Shown here: positions 12,901-26,300 of the stretch, piece by piece
Layout: every line of letters begins with the position of its first letter
How positions within the stretch are numbered: position 1 is the stretch's first letter
Origin: Rostratula benghalensis
Taxonomy: Eukaryota > Chordata > Aves > Charadriiformes > Rostratulidae
Length of the DNA stretch: 64,000 nucleotides
Direction: 5' to 3'
Assembly: GCA_013399305.1 (NCBI GenBank)
Contig: VXAI01000198.1
Coordinates: forward strand, 1,047,943-1,111,942
Notes under the pieces: generated by a model
Told to the model about the DNA's origin: nothing
Databases searched by the model: none
Seen by the model: the letters and a program-made list of their open reading frames with translations, nothing else
Translations under genes and position numbers: made by a program

Positions 12901-13429
12901 TAAATTTAAAACAGAAATCTGCTAAACCAACTACTAGGTTTATTTCAGATATTTCTGTTCAGTTAGAAAGACTTAAGCCATTTCTTGGCTGTGTAACATC
13001 TATTGGGCTGAATGACAACATATACATGAAACAAAGTATCTCCCCTTAAATATTTGTATTTCAAGTGTATCCTACAGCAGTGAAAAATACATATATGTTG
13101 GCGTAAGCCATCCAAAAACGTAGAACAAGGCAACAATACCAGTTTAATGCCAGGAGCTCAATAATGATGCTGGCACGGGGGTTGTTTCCTGGCTAATTGC
13201 TCGTGTTTCTCAAATGACCTAACTGTTCTGGGACGTGTTCGGGGACAGGGGTGCTGCTTGGGGCAGTGACTCATGGCTGGTAGCTGGGATGGCCAAGGTG
13301 GCCAACTGGGCTTGTCAGAGCCATCCAGTGTCCAACTCACCAAGGACTGGTACATCCCTGACATCTTCACTCCTTGGCAGCTTTTCTCCGAACAGAAACA
13401 AGGGACTTTGTCAGCGAGAAGTTTCCTGA
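9991..13429. other. Non-coding unique sequence with an AT-rich tract
   Basis: No recognised gene. About 11130-11350 is a very AT-rich simple-like tract. A strong 3' splice-like tract (TTTTTGCTTCTGTTGCAG) ends at 11610 and precedes a 34-codon open frame that reaches a weak donor at 11714 (see findings). The rest has frequent stops in all frames. Confidence 0.55.
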
Positions 13430-13660
13430 TGAGAGATTAGAATCATAACCAAATTAAATGATTGTCTCTAACTAATTAGATTAGTTCAAATTGAATAATG
13501 AAACCTTTAGCTGTATTTAATGTAACATGCCTGAAGTCCAACGATTAGTCTGCTGAATGAAGCTAAACAATTAAAAACACAATCTATTTTATAGCTTATT
13601 TTATAGGAACAATTGGAAAAACTATTACTGTCGAAATCTGCAGAGGAAATGCACAATTAC
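13430..13660. promoter_or_regulatory. AT-rich island, possible conserved non-coding element
   Basis: Unique AT-rich sequence with homeodomain-like cores, including CTAATTAG at 13472-13479 plus several ATTA/TAAT words within 200 bp. No open frame. Functional status is inferred only from texture. Confidence 0.25.
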
Positions 13661-16600
13661 AAGACCAACAGGAGCAGTCAGTTTAGCGAAGGAGCAGCAG
13701 GGCCAGGTGAGCCATTCTGAAGACACTAAGGAAGGACAAGGCCTTCCTTCCAACCTGGGGCCATACCTGACATTTATTATTTGTTAGTGAAGTCAAGGGA
13801 AAAAAAATATGTGTTAATTCTCAAACATCTATGCTGTATTAGGCTGAGGGTCTAATAAAATAAAAAAACCCCGACATTTAAATTATTTAATAATGTATCC
13901 CTTATGTGAAAGTCAGAGGACTACATTTTGAAACATGCCTGCACACCCTGTGTTTTGCACAGATATCAAGGGAGGACTTCTCTCAGGTACTCCATCTACC
14001 TGTCTGTGGTTTCCAACCAGAATGAAACTCTGAAACGTTATGACAAATCCCATGGGAGTATACTCGCACCTTTAAGCACATAACCAACTTTAAAATTGTA
14101 GCTTTTAAAAATGTAAATCACAGTCTGTGACTTTGTCAAGTACCCAGCTCACTCCCAAAATTGCACCTCCGAGTCCCCGGCCTTTGAGGTCTTGCCTGTC
14201 CCAGAAAATCGACTGCAAAGGAAGCTGCTGCAGGAGCTCCAAGTGCAATGGCTGTTACGCACCCATTTCTTCTCTGGACATTCTTAATCCTCACAAAGAG
14301 CCCCTTGCACAGTCTACACAAAGCCACTCAGTACAAAACCGAAGAGGCACACAGGGAGTTAGGACACACTACCAGTTGTAAGCTTTTTCCTCATGTAAAC
14401 CCGCCTGGAAGATCTTTTCAAAACACCACCCTTCACTTCACAGAGCTGAGCTCCCAGTCCTAGTGGGATATTTGCCCATTTGTAATGACTAATCCTATTT
14501 TGGAAGTTGCTGGGCAATAGGGTCCTTTTATTTGCTTGGAAGGAAGCTGCAGCATTTCAAGCAGCATGAATTCCAGCCTGCTACAAGTCTCCCAGCTGGC
14601 AGAACAGCTTGAACATTCTGTATTTTTGATGAAATCTTTGATCACCTCATTGCAAGATTTGGTTGCCTACTCTCAGCTCTCTGGCAGCTCTGAGTACAAC
14701 CTGCCATTTCTAGATGGGATTTGTTCTTTTACGGATTAGACACGTTAAATAAATAAACCAAACTGTCTTAAAGACATCCAGATCAATAATGTCACAGACA
14801 CAGGGGTCTGGAAACACAACATGCAACATTCTAAAATAAAATAGATGTCAATCAGACCTTCCTTTGTCCATCTGCTGAGATCCTCTCCTGAGGAGACAGG
14901 GTGCCTTGCCCTGCTTTAGATGAACAGGAAGGCATTACTGATCCCCTGTTACCTTGGAGATCTGAGTTCCCAGGTTACCACTTGTATTACAAGGGAATAT
15001 GGCCATGGGATGAGCCCTCAGCTCCCACCACTGCCAGAGTCTCTACACAGCACCCTGAAAAAGGGGGTAAACTCCAGTCTCTCTCCTCCAGGGCAGGAGG
15101 TGTCTCTTACCTTTGCACATGGAATCCAAGTTAGAAATTGGCTAAGATAACATTGCTAAATAAACAGCAGAGACCTAGAGAGTGATCTGTCCTGCACCCA
15201 GGTCAGTGCACTGAGGCTGCAGCTTGTCCCTAGGAGACCCTCTCCTACCCCTAGGAGCATAAGGAGGAGGACACGTGAGGAACCCAGAAGCAAATACCCC
15301 ACACCTACCAGAAGGACTGCAGTAGGAGGACAGCATCACACCAGTGGAACATTCCTGTGGAATCAAGGATGACTCTGCTCTTCTCCTCTCCTTGGCCATC
15401 AAAACCCCTAAATCAGAGAGAGAGAGAAACTTCTTAGCTACAGAACCACCTCTCAGCAGCAGCAGCTACAGTTTATCCAAGCTGAGATCACATCTCCAGC
15501 TCCTGCTGAGATGCCCTCTTTATCTACATCACAGCTTTCATGGCTCATGGAAGCAAGAAGTTAGGATGTATGAATCACATACTGACCATGACAATATGGG
15601 GGGAAAGGGTTGTGTGGAGGAGAAATTCCTTTGTCAGTGTCAGCTGAGTGTGACAAACATAAGGAAAAATATACTGCAAAGTTGTTTCCTTGAATTATTA
15701 TATTAGTTGTGATGTTTATAGCTATTTGGACTTGGTCCCTAAGATTATTTTAAATAACGAGTTCTTCAGTAGAAACATTCATTGAAACAGTATTTATATA
15801 AGCATGGTCTTGATTAAGAGCAAGAAGAAGTTAGCAGGAATTTACCCCTTGTCTTCAGGGACTTTCAATTAGGCCCATATTGCAGGGTATTCTTAGAGGC
15901 AAATTTCAGAAATGAAACTGTGTTTGTGAGCATTGTGTTAGTTCAGAAACAGCAACAAGACCAAGTGAAACAAAAGCCATTTAATCAGATGTTGCTCTGA
16001 ACATCAAACTGTTTCAAAGGACCGGGCATCTCTCACAAGGGGGAGAGAGAAGCTTCCAAGTGGCTCTTCTGAACTCAGCAGGCTGAATTAGTCCAAACCT
16101 GGAGGGGAAGGGCAGCAGTGCCCCTCTAAACCCTTGCAGTGTCTCTACACAGCCCAGTGTTCCCCACAAGCAATCCCATCTATCAACCACACGCCTCCTC
16201 CTCAGGTAACACAGCCTTAGGCCAGCGATTAAATGGTATTTTTGGCAAGTTAGAGACTCTCTTCTCACGAGCTCCCTTACTTGACTCAGATTTAGCAATC
16301 AATCAATGTATACAGTTCTATCACAATAAAGCCATCATCTATATACACAACTTGTCAGAAATGACAACTCCTCTTTCTAATATTATGGGAAATATATATG
16401 CCTTGAAGAAACACCTGTTGGATGCCTGAAGTGGGAGATAGAGGGAAAAGACAGCAGGAAACCCACTTCATCGTGACAGCATCCACCTTGCCAAAGCCAA
16501 GCACGTTCTGAGTTAACAAGCCACTCTTTAGTTAAGGGTTCCTTCTGCCATACACTCTACAAACTACATGATTCATACAGAAATCTGATTTTTCCTGAGA

Positions 16601-18269
16601 GACTCGTAAATCATCCTGCACTGGACTCTGAGGTGGATGAGGGCACTGGAGCTGACATGCTGTAGTACCCGACAGAGACAGAAATAGTCTCTGACTGAGC
16701 TACAGTCACTCACCACAGCCATTAGAGGTAATCTGGGTCAGAAATGGACTGTACTATGGGTGCAGTTATTCCTGTTGGCTCTGCACAAGCCTGCACAGAA
16801 ATGAGTTGCACTCACATGAGGCTGTGCATTGCTGTGTCCGTGCTACTGCTCTTCCTCTATCACATAATTATTTGAGGTCCTTACACCCACATTGCACTGA
16901 ACGGAATATCAAAAAGGCACAAGGCCACGTTACTGAAGAGCACCCAAGTGGAGCTGACCCACAAGAGCACAGGTATTTTGGGCTGTGGGCATTTCTGAAG
17001 TGTGGTCCTCATGCTGAACATCTGAAAATACTGTTCTACAGTGTCAGGTGTGTACGCCACTGGTGGGATCAGTCTGTGCCCAACCCACCGACAAACTGAG
17101 TCTATTACAACAATAGTCCACTGTTAAACATGGAGAAAAAAATGGGTTTATATTTCAAATAAGCCAGTTCAAGATCTTACACATCACCCAACACAGCAGT
17201 TCAGTCCAGTGTACCAGAGTCAAACTGAGAGTGCTACAACATGGCAGAACATTTCTTTTTTGCCTGTTTCCACAGCCACAAGCTAATATAAACCAGTCAC
17301 TCATGTTTCCATGAATCAAAGTAGATAATGTAGCTCTCAGCTACACTAAAAGATGGTCAGACACATCCAAGATGTTTCAAACTTCATTTGAGGACTAACA
17401 TAAGTGATTAACAGTTGTCTATAGCATTAGAAGGCAGGGAGTGGAAGTCCTTTTATCAAATTGTTAGCTGCCAACAACTTCCCGCTGACAAGCTATCTTT
17501 AAATTCTTCATAATGCCTTTGCAAAGCCCTAAAGCTTTGTGAATCCCTCGCCTGCCGTCTTCCGACATCAGCTCTTCCACTCCCTGTCGTGGGAAAATGT
17601 GGCTACAATGAGTCTTAATGTCCTGAGTACGCATTGAGCTCTGTGCTCATTTGGTTTGCCTTCTGTGCTTGAAGTACACAACAGCAGCAAATCCTCAGGA
17701 ATCGGAGCTTATTTCTGTGTCCTAAATTTTGCCCAGAGAGAGATAAAGGCTTCCACAAGCCTGCTCACAAAGCACCTCAGGACAAGCAAGGCCTGGAAGA
17801 GCTGTATGGAAACCTAGGCACGTGAGAAATCCACGCACAGCAGTCCCCAGAGAGAAAGCCCCCCTGGGAACTGCGGGACACGGGCAGGTTGTTCCAGCAG
17901 CTGGACCTGGAAAGCCCTGCTCCCCCCAGCACTGACGCCCCGATGTCCTTCCCTGCCTCTGAACCACAGCCTTGGGATGATTTCACACTTGGCACATGGG
18001 CTGCTCGGTTCACATCCCATTTGGGAATCCTCTTATTGTTGTTTTGAATGGCTCCCAGGTCCACACATATGTGAACCTTTGCCTTTAGGGAGGAGCAGGG
18101 TTTCACACACACAATGAAAACTGCCTGTGCCTGCGAAGGCTGCTGCAGAGCCCCTTCTCTCACTCCCAGGCCCGCACTGGGAGAATACGGTGCTTGTCTG
18201 GACTTGGCTCCACCATCCTGGATTGTATCACTCCAATCACAATGCATCAAAGCACTTTTCTTGCCTCAC
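13661..18269. other. Non-coding unique sequence
   Basis: Several short open frames overlap on both strands, with no domain, repeat or RNA gene recognised. The 157-codon minus-strand frame at 17777-18250 lies in a GC-richer patch and overlaps open frames in the other minus-strand frames. It resembles composition-driven openness rather than a gene. Confidence 0.6.
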
Positions 18270-18430
18270 AAGGAGCTATGAGGCTTAATTAATTGACACA
18301 AAGGTATTACGAGTCATTGCAAAATATTATAACCTAGAGTATTTCATCCAATAATTAACAAATAGATCAGGCAACAAGTAAAACCAATCTTAAAATGAAT
18401 AGTTAAATTTTTCTTAATTACATCCACTGA
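18270..18430. promoter_or_regulatory. TAATTA-rich island
   Basis: TTAATTAATT lies at 18285-18294, with further TAATTA cores at 18352-18357 and 18415-18420, giving three homeodomain-type sites in about 140 bp of non-repetitive sequence. Such clusters are common in developmental enhancers, but they also arise in AT-rich DNA by chance. Confidence 0.28.
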
Positions 18431-19609
18431 ACCAAATCCGCCCCTAAGCAATGCACATGTAATCCCAGTGAAGTCAGTGTGCTTGTACAGAATACACTAA
18501 AATAAAAAGAGTCTGTACTTACCATCTATATTGCAGTAATACTTACAGTCCCCCACTAAGTTTAGGGACTCCTGAGTTGTTTAGAGTTGCAAATGAGTAC
18601 AATAAAGGTAAGCTAAGCTGAACTGAGAAAACACCATGGGAAGAGACATGGAACATCGGGACTTACACAACACACAAAGAGAAGGGCCCAGTCCTGGTCT
18701 GACAGGGATCCAGTACCACATCTGAGAGTGGAGCCACGATTCTCTAGTAACAGGACTCTGGGTGATCATGCCTTAGGAAGAACCCCAAATATCTATGTGG
18801 CAAAGGCTGAAGAGTTGGCAGCACTGGAGAACTCCAGACTGCACAAGGAGAACTGGCCTGAAGGGTCTGAGCACTGAGCTCGACACCTGAGTCTGTTGCA
18901 CCACAAAAACCTCAGAGCCACAGCCAAGAAACGACATCTTCTGCTTTTGTCATCTGCTCTCCATTCCTCCAACCTCCATCCAAATCACCTCCCTCAACTA
19001 ACACTTCACTACATAAGGACACGTTGTTTAACCAGAGATAGAAATCAGGTGCAATAACTCAAAAACTTTTGAAAATTACTATAGCAGAGTTCTGCCGGGG
19101 CAGCTGGACACTCCTTCTACAGGCAGATCTCCTGTGTCAGCACCGTGAACCATTGCTCCTGACAGAGAACAACAGCTCATTATTCATAACACCCCTCCTC
19201 AAGCCTTTGCCGACGTCTGTCTCTCTCTTTCCGAGGGCATGGAAGGGGTAGATAAAAGTGCAGTTCTCCTCGGCACGGACAAGTCTCTGTGCCTATTTCT
19301 GTTCTTCCCCAGCTACCTGGGCTGGGCACAGGCTGTAGTTTAAAAACTAAAGCCTGATCCTGCTGCCCACACACAGAGTAGAGACTTGCTCTGATTCCAG
19401 AAAGGCTGTTCAGAGAGTAAGGCAGCAGACAGCTTGAGTAAGGGTGGCAAAATTCAGCTCCTAATTATTAGATTTAAACCTTGAAACAGTTGTCATGCAC
19501 GAAGGGACAAAGTAGAATTTGGCAAACAGGAAGGGAAAAACCAAATCTTCTCATAATGACAAATAATCATTGAAGACAACCTTGTCATTTTCTCAGAGCA
19601 TCTCAACAG
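18431..19609. other. Non-coding unique sequence
   Basis: No recognised gene, repeat or RNA. The short open frames have no domain. Confidence 0.6.
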
Positions 19610-19960
19610 TTCCCTGTTTTTATTTTTTTGGTCAATGCTTATCAAAATTTGCATGGCTAGTTAGTGTGTTAATTTAATTATGAGCAGCATTTATGAACAG
19701 CCTGATGGGGGATCTGCGGAGGGCAACAGAATCTGTTCTTGAATTATGAAATTGCACACACTCACACATCTGGAAGCCGTCATGGGACAGATCGCTGTCT
19801 TGTAAATGCGTGTTGAGTGTTACAATATTTTACTAAGCACTCCCAATCTGTCAAGGTTTACAGGAGAGCAGAGACTGGGAACATTTGGGATCATTTGTGG
19901 CTTAGAGCCATTAGCTACTTCCACCCGCTTATTGTGACGTTATTAATAGCAAAATAATCT
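19610..19960. promoter_or_regulatory. AT-rich island, possible conserved non-coding element
   Basis: Contains a TAATTA core at 19675-19680, a GTTATTAATAG word near 19939 and preserved CpGs (AGCCGTCATGG, GATCGCTG, AATGCGTGTTG). It has no useful open frame. Considered possibly regulatory on texture only. Confidence 0.22.
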
Positions 19961-20759
19961 AAAGAGCAGAACTTGGCTCACTCAAGATCTTAGATAATAG
20001 AAGTGATTTTCACCAAGGGCCAAAACCACAAAGCCTGGCCCCAGCTGAGAATTAGCTCTGCCCCAGGTTTGGCGGAGTCGGTGATAAATTCCTGTGGACC
20101 CTGTTCCTCCCAGGACGCGCCTGCAGAGCCAGCCCAGGCCTGTTGTTTCAGCTCTGTCTAAGAGGTGGCACATGGTGCCATCACCCAAGAGATTTTCTCA
20201 CCAGGAGAAAATGCTGTGTAACCAATGTGATGTTGACTGTCCCTAACTAACTGCCCTCTTCAACAAGAGTTTAAGGTAAGAAGAGCATTAGGCACCACAC
20301 ACAAGGCAGATAAATGTAGGCTTCATTAAACCTCAGGCAGGGTAACAAAAGCCATCTGCCAGAAGAGGAAAATATGCAAACTGTACCTTTGTGCTATCTC
20401 TACTAAAAAGCAAGTTAACTGCCTAAAACCCAATGCCATTATGCTCACATGACATCCAGGGATGCTCGTGACTGTCATGTTGGCATTGCCAAGAGTAAGT
20501 GACATCCTAATTTCTCTTGGAGTCAAAGACAGAAACCAGAACAGCCAGTTAGCTACCATGACTCAAATCCTGCAGGGCTCCAGTTCTAGCCTGGCACACA
20601 GGAACGGGTTTCATCCCATGAACAGCAGTCCCCTGCTGAGGAAACCAGGACTTGGCCTGTGAAGAAAACTTTGCACAAATTTTCCTCACCTTCTGGAGCC
20701 GTAGCTCAGTGAAAAGATTTGGAAGACATCGAAACTCCATGGAGCTTTTTGGTTCTTGT
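19961..20759. other. Non-coding unique sequence
   Basis: Nothing recognised. Open frames on both strands are below 80 codons and carry no motif. Confidence 0.6.
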
Positions 20760-21100
20760 TAAGCCACTGCATACCTGTTTAACTTAAATCCTCATCAAAT
20801 CATTAAATATGGGTGATTTTTTTTAATGGGTCATTATGATGTGATTTATGACATTGGTGTAATTGTCAGAATTACTGTGGGTAATTAAAATATGAAATGC
20901 ATGCTGCCAGAGGCTTCAGTCACTCTCAGCACCCTCATTAAAAATCAGGAGCTGACCAAATTATAAATAGACTGGTTTGCACAAGTTCACAAGGAAAGCT
21001 AATTATGAAACTTATCCCTATGCACTCAGAACTCACATCATCAGTCATGCAAATTCTTTAAGTGATTATACTATTGTATAACGTGGAATCGGATTAGTAT
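20760..21100. promoter_or_regulatory. AT-rich island, possible conserved non-coding element
   Basis: Unique AT-rich sequence with TAATTA at 20882-20887, GCTAATTATG near 20998 and repeated ATGATGTGATTTATGACATT-like words that could serve homeodomain or bZIP factors. No open frame of note. Regulatory role inferred. Confidence 0.28.
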
Positions 21101-21694
21101 GTACAGGTGGGCACAACTCCAGTTACAATGTGCACTACCACTATTTTGCACAGCGAGTCCAAGTCCCTAAACCTCTTACGCAAGGCTGATGAGAGATGTG
21201 GGACAAGGGCCTGGGGAAGAGAGAGGTGGCTGATTTTCACATGAAATGTAGAAAAAAAAGACTGAGGAATACAGGGAGAGGGAGAGACTGCAAAGGATAA
21301 GGCTCAGGTCTAGAGTGTCTTGGAGAAACAAGAGGCATGAGAACACAAGGGGAGAGAGCTTCAGAAAGGAACTGCAAAAACATTAGGATTAGTTGACTAA
21401 ATTCCTAATGGTGGCTGGCTGAAATCACAGGGAGTTAAGTGCCAAACAGTGAATGTGAACACACAATTTTAAAAAAAAATTGATATATAAGGGTGGGCAA
21501 GGGCTGAGACTTTTTCTTTCCTGTATTTTGAAATCTTCACTCTCCAGAAGGGAAGGAAAAAATAAATAAATGGAGGCCCACGTAAAAAATTCAACTAAAA
21601 TTGAATCAAGATGTAAATCACTGATGGAAGAAGAGTCCTGTTAGAGTGACCGGTAAAGCCCAAACGGAGTAAGTTTCTGCTTATTCTGGAGTTT

Positions 21695-21720
21695 AAAAAA
21701 AAAAAAAAAAAAAGAAAAAA
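21695..21720. repeat. A19-G-A6 tract
   Basis: Homopolymer run. It could be an old poly(A) remnant, but no retroposed body or target-site duplication was recognised upstream. Confidence 0.9.
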
Positions 21721-22020
21721 TCCTGAACCCCCTGTTTCAGTGCCAGTAAGCAGACCTGGTTTCCACGCAAAGAGACAATGCAGTCTGTACAAAGCAAGTT
21801 TGGGCAGAGTTTGCACACCATGGAAGCTAAGTCTTCTGGGTCAGAAATCCACTAAAATACCTGCTCCATCACAACAATCTGTCAGCCTTAAAGGTCAGGC
21901 AAGTTTCAGTGAAGATGAGACCTCAGTCTGCCATGAGCAAGACTCAGGTAGCCTGCATCCACAGAACAATTTATTGAGGTGCTTACAGAGCCATTTATAC
22001 CAAGAGGAGTCACATTCCCA

Positions 22021-22089
22021 TAATATTTATATTTTGTATATGTATTTATATTTTTATATTTATATTTTATATATGTAAAGATTTATATT
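22021..22089. repeat. AT-rich low-complexity repeat (TATATTT-like)
   Basis: Degenerate repeats of TATATTT/TTTATAT over about 70 bp with few interruptions. Simple sequence. Confidence 0.85.
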
Positions 22090-22879
22090 CTGTGTATCTG
22101 TACAAGTTTCTGGGGATTGGAGATTTGAAAAGAGATAGCCTGGGGGGCAAGTATGCATGGATAAACTCCCACCTGAATTTTTTAAACTCAGATAAACCTA
22201 GTTAAGTGCACGTGGATTTATCAGCTTAACTATCCCTCCATCCAACCTCTCACCCCGACTGAGAACCAGTCCTCAAAAACCGGCAGCAGGAAAGATGGGC
22301 CTTCCCAAGATGACAAAAACCTGGAATGCAAAATATTATCGCCTCTTCCTAGAGGAGCTCCTTGCCCAGCATCAGCTCTCAAACTTCCAGTGCCCAAAGT
22401 ATCTGTTCATCATCTTTTTTGCATCCCAAACTCCAGAAACACCATCTGTGTCGTTCTGGAGGGACAATTTTTAGAATTCCACCTGTGAAGTGTTTGAGAG
22501 GTACCTACAGGCATCCACACTTCATGTTTCTACAAACCCTCTGAGGTTTGGCTGTCACTGAAACACCCTTCCCCAGCTCTCCCCCATTCCAGCAATAAAA
22601 GTGAAGCTGAGGAACATGAAACTTGTCTGACTTGGGAGGGTTTTGCTATGCCAACAGACCGCTGAATTTTCCACAGAGCCCCCACCCTGTAGCATAAACC
22701 CCAGGTAGTGATCAAAAGCACAATGTGCTTGCTGACAAAAGGGATCTCGCTCACTGTAACAACACTTTCTCCACCTCTATCTATCTCCTTTTTCTTGAGA
22801 ACACAGTTTTACACTTGTCCTTCATACAAATAACCCGAGGGTGGGAATTATTCAGAAGGCTCGTGTTTGACACCCCATC

Positions 22880-23330
22880 TGTTCATTTCTGACAGCGATA
22901 TATAATGTAAGGCTATAAAAACTTGAAAAATAATGCAACATAAAAAGGGATTGACTCGGCTCCAAGAGGCCATAAACGGTAACAAATACCATTGTATGAT
23001 TTATTTCATGCTGTAATCTTTACAGTAAGTCATCTTTCAGACATTTCCTTGTGACAGGTTTTAATAATATTAATGCCCAGAGCAATCCAAATCATCGCCA
23101 ATAGACATATTTATCAAGCTGCCAATCCAAGTAAATGAAATTCTATAAGCAATAATGTAACATGTTTAAAGGAAGCTAATAAAACAAGTCAGGAGAGAAA
23201 TATTACTGCAAAGTATGCTCTCTCTAATCCAGCCCTGGATTTTATACAGCCAAAATGCAAATCTTTCCCTCCATGATTTATCGCTCCAAAAATACCAGTG
23301 ACCTTTTCGGGAGCTCTTGCACAGCCCTTC
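22880..23330. promoter_or_regulatory. Long AT-rich island, best conserved-element candidate by texture
   Basis: About 450 bp of unique, non-repetitive AT-rich sequence with stops in all frames and retained CpGs (GACTCGGCTCC, AAACGGTAAC, CATCGCC, TTATCGCTCC). It also has dense factor-like words, including TGATTTATTTCAT, TTAATAATATTAATG and ATGCAAAT, the last an octamer-type POU core, near 23257. This combination is typical of long vertebrate conserved non-coding elements. Conservation itself cannot be seen from a single sequence. Confidence 0.33.
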
Positions 23331-26300
23331 TCACACATTTATAAAATCTGGGATGCATCCTGCCAGATGAGCTGAGCTGGGGCACCCAGCACCACTGTCT
23401 CGGTGTGCCCTGCCTTTGGGTTGGGAAGCGATGGGTAGCATCAAAGAGCAGGATCTTAAGGCTTCAAGATTTATGAAAGACCGACAAGCCTTAACACAGG
23501 CTTGGCAACGCAGCAGGTATTTACCAGCAATTATCCAGGCACCAGCTAAGTTACAATTAACAGGGAGCTACAACTTGGTTCTTTAACCTGGTTTCCCTTC
23601 TCATGTAACTCAGTTCCTACTGATGCGTTGCCTGGCTGAGGTGACTCCACACCAGGGCAAAGGGAAGGAGGAGCAGCAGAGCTGTGTACACAGCGAGCCT
23701 TGCTCACCAACATTCTTTTATGCCTCACTAGAAACTTAGCAGGAATGAAAAACAAGAGTCAACAATTCAGCAAAACATACACCATTAAATTTGTCATGCC
23801 TTAGGCAGACTGTGTTGAAAACCCAGGACTAGTAAAGCAAGTGTATCGATACAGGGGCTCAGAAGCACTTGAGGAATCCTGACAGGGCTTTATGGATTCA
23901 CTTCTGGAAAGGTTTTATTATAGGTCTTGGGGTACTTTTGTATCCCTTTGTGCCAACTTTGGTTTTTTTCTTTAAATAATGCTAATTAAGTTCTTCCCCT
24001 GGATATAAAGATCTGCTTATTCTCAGTGAGTGAAGCAAAAAGAGAAGAGAAGAAGCACACAGGACTTACTATGTGAAATACAACAGAAGATATCTGCCAT
24101 TAAAATAGCTGAGGCCATCAGCAATATCAGCAAGACCTGAACTGAGTAGCTGTTTTGATAATAACAGGACATGTCTAATTCTTTCCCACTACACCTTGTT
24201 GAATTTCCCTGAATTATAGAGTGATTAAACTTTTTATTGATAAGCCCAAATGCAAATCCTGTCTCAATCTCAGATGCAAATTTCTGTTTCAAAAAATAAT
24301 TGGAATTTAAGTATTTAGCTGGCTACATGTCCCAATAAACACAAATATTTTCAAAGGACCCTTTGAAGGGGCAAGAGGGTAAGTATCCAAGTAATTTTAA
24401 AAGCACTGCCTGCAGGACAGAGTGGAAGCATTCCCTCTTGTATATCCAAGATGCCTGGAAATTAGACTTGCATTAAAATGCCTGCCTTCCCTGGATCAGA
24501 TTGCAGTTTATCACTCTAAATCAAACAGAGCTTTTCTATTAGCAGAACACCCCAGGTGGAAAACCTCACCTTAATCTGAAAATGGGCAATTGGATCCAAT
24601 ACTATTTTTGGTTTAAATAATACTACAAAATGATTTGGGATTAATTTGAAAACTCTAGTGCTATGAAGAGCCAGCCCCAAAGAGCTGCATTTTGCATTCT
24701 GAGGTTTCCTCTATGGCTTTCCGTACCTCGTTTCACCCTTCCCTACTCCCCTCTGCCTTCCCACTCTTTCTATTTAGACCGAGAGCTCTTTAAGGCTGAC
24801 ACTGCCTTCTCCCATGCACACACACGGCCTCCAGCCTAACAGGATCCCAGTCCCAGTAGAAACCTCCAGGCACTGCTATAATACAAATAATAAATACTGC
24901 AACTAATAGTAATAGTACGGTACAAGGTCTTCCCTGGGGAAGTGTTGGAAGACCAGTCCCTGGTGCCATTTAAAACTAAACACCAGAAAACACACCTGCA
25001 TTTACTGGATATAGAGTCTCCGTGATATGATGATGAGGGAGGATCTTGGTGAGGAAGGGAACAATTATTTAGCTGCATAGTTGCCTACTTCTTTAGAGGA
25101 TTTAAAAATATCTCTTCATAACATTTTTGTTCCTCACTGCTAAGCAGCAGTGGAGATCTCAAGGAAAAGAAATAAATAAGAAAGAAATATATAATCCCCA
25201 AGGTGTAATCCCAGAGTATGGAAACTCACTTCACTTAAATACCTCCCTCTGGCATAATTGACTTTTCATGTGCATGTTAATAATGATATTTCAGCAGGTT
25301 GTGAGGGCTTGTTCTTTTCCCCCCACTCCCACCCCCTTTGGTAAATTATGTTATAGGGCATGAGGAAGGGGAGGGACACGTTATAAATCTAATTATGTTT
25401 TCATTTATATTTAACAAGTCAGCACAATCTGGTAGTACATATTTACTGTGCAGTCCCAATATTTACAGCTGACCTTATCAGTTGTAGGACAGCAGCACCG
25501 AGCAACGGTTTATTGTCCCCACACCATGGATGTGCTGGGGATGGCTGCTACGCTGCAGAGCTCTCCAGAGGACCCGGAGTCCTTCCCATCCTGACTGCTG
25601 CTGAAGCACACAGCAGGGGTTTGGAGGGAGGGAAGACATCACTTATTAAGCCTCTTCAAGTTGTACAGTGGTTGTAAATTGCTCACAAGTGCAAACAAGG
25701 CAGGAAACACCAATTTGTGCATCCGTTCCCCTACCAGGCTCCTGTTTACTCCCTGCAAATTCTGGTGTGACACTGTTTCCCAGTATCTCCTCTCACCTTC
25801 TTGAGAAGGTGCTTTGGAAGAGCAGAACAGCTTGCTATTCCTGGCAGCTCCCGATCAGACCATGATACCACTCCTTATGCTAACGCAGCAGCACAGGTTA
25901 GGAGAGGTCCCAGTGCAAGGCAACTGGTCTGGCAACCAACTGCATCACAAGGATAGTGCAATTCACAGGTGGCCTCAGCCAGCCTCTGACTGTGCTCTGC
26001 CACCACTCTGCAAACCCTGCTGGGCAATCGGCCTCCTCTGGCTGGGAAGAATTTAGATGGCCTAGAAAGGACTCCTCTAGCAACCATTACTGATGCTAGA
26101 GAGGCCGTAGGGTGTGATTTCTCTTGGATCTTCATTTGCCTTTAGAGCAAACCTCTATTCTAGAGTACACCAGTTTGCTACTCCGCCAGATTGCTGCCAG
26201 TGTCACACTGCAACTGAACATCCATGCAAAGAGCAAATCCTGCTTTTGGCTGTTCCTGCCTCCACTCTGCTCTCTCAGAAGGAGCCAAATAAAACATGCC

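Larger units (their letters stand above)
21101..22879. other. Non-coding sequence with A tract and TA-rich repeat
   Basis: No gene recognised. It contains an A19 tract (21695-21713) and a TATATTT-like low-complexity block (22021-22089), listed separately. A 112-codon open frame at 21740-22078 ends inside that block and has no domain. Confidence 0.6.

Noticed and set aside
21661..21720. A19 tract as the tail of a processed pseudogene
   Set aside because: No recognisable gene body or target-site duplication. Birds also have few processed pseudogenes because CR1 does not mobilise poly(A) RNAs efficiently.
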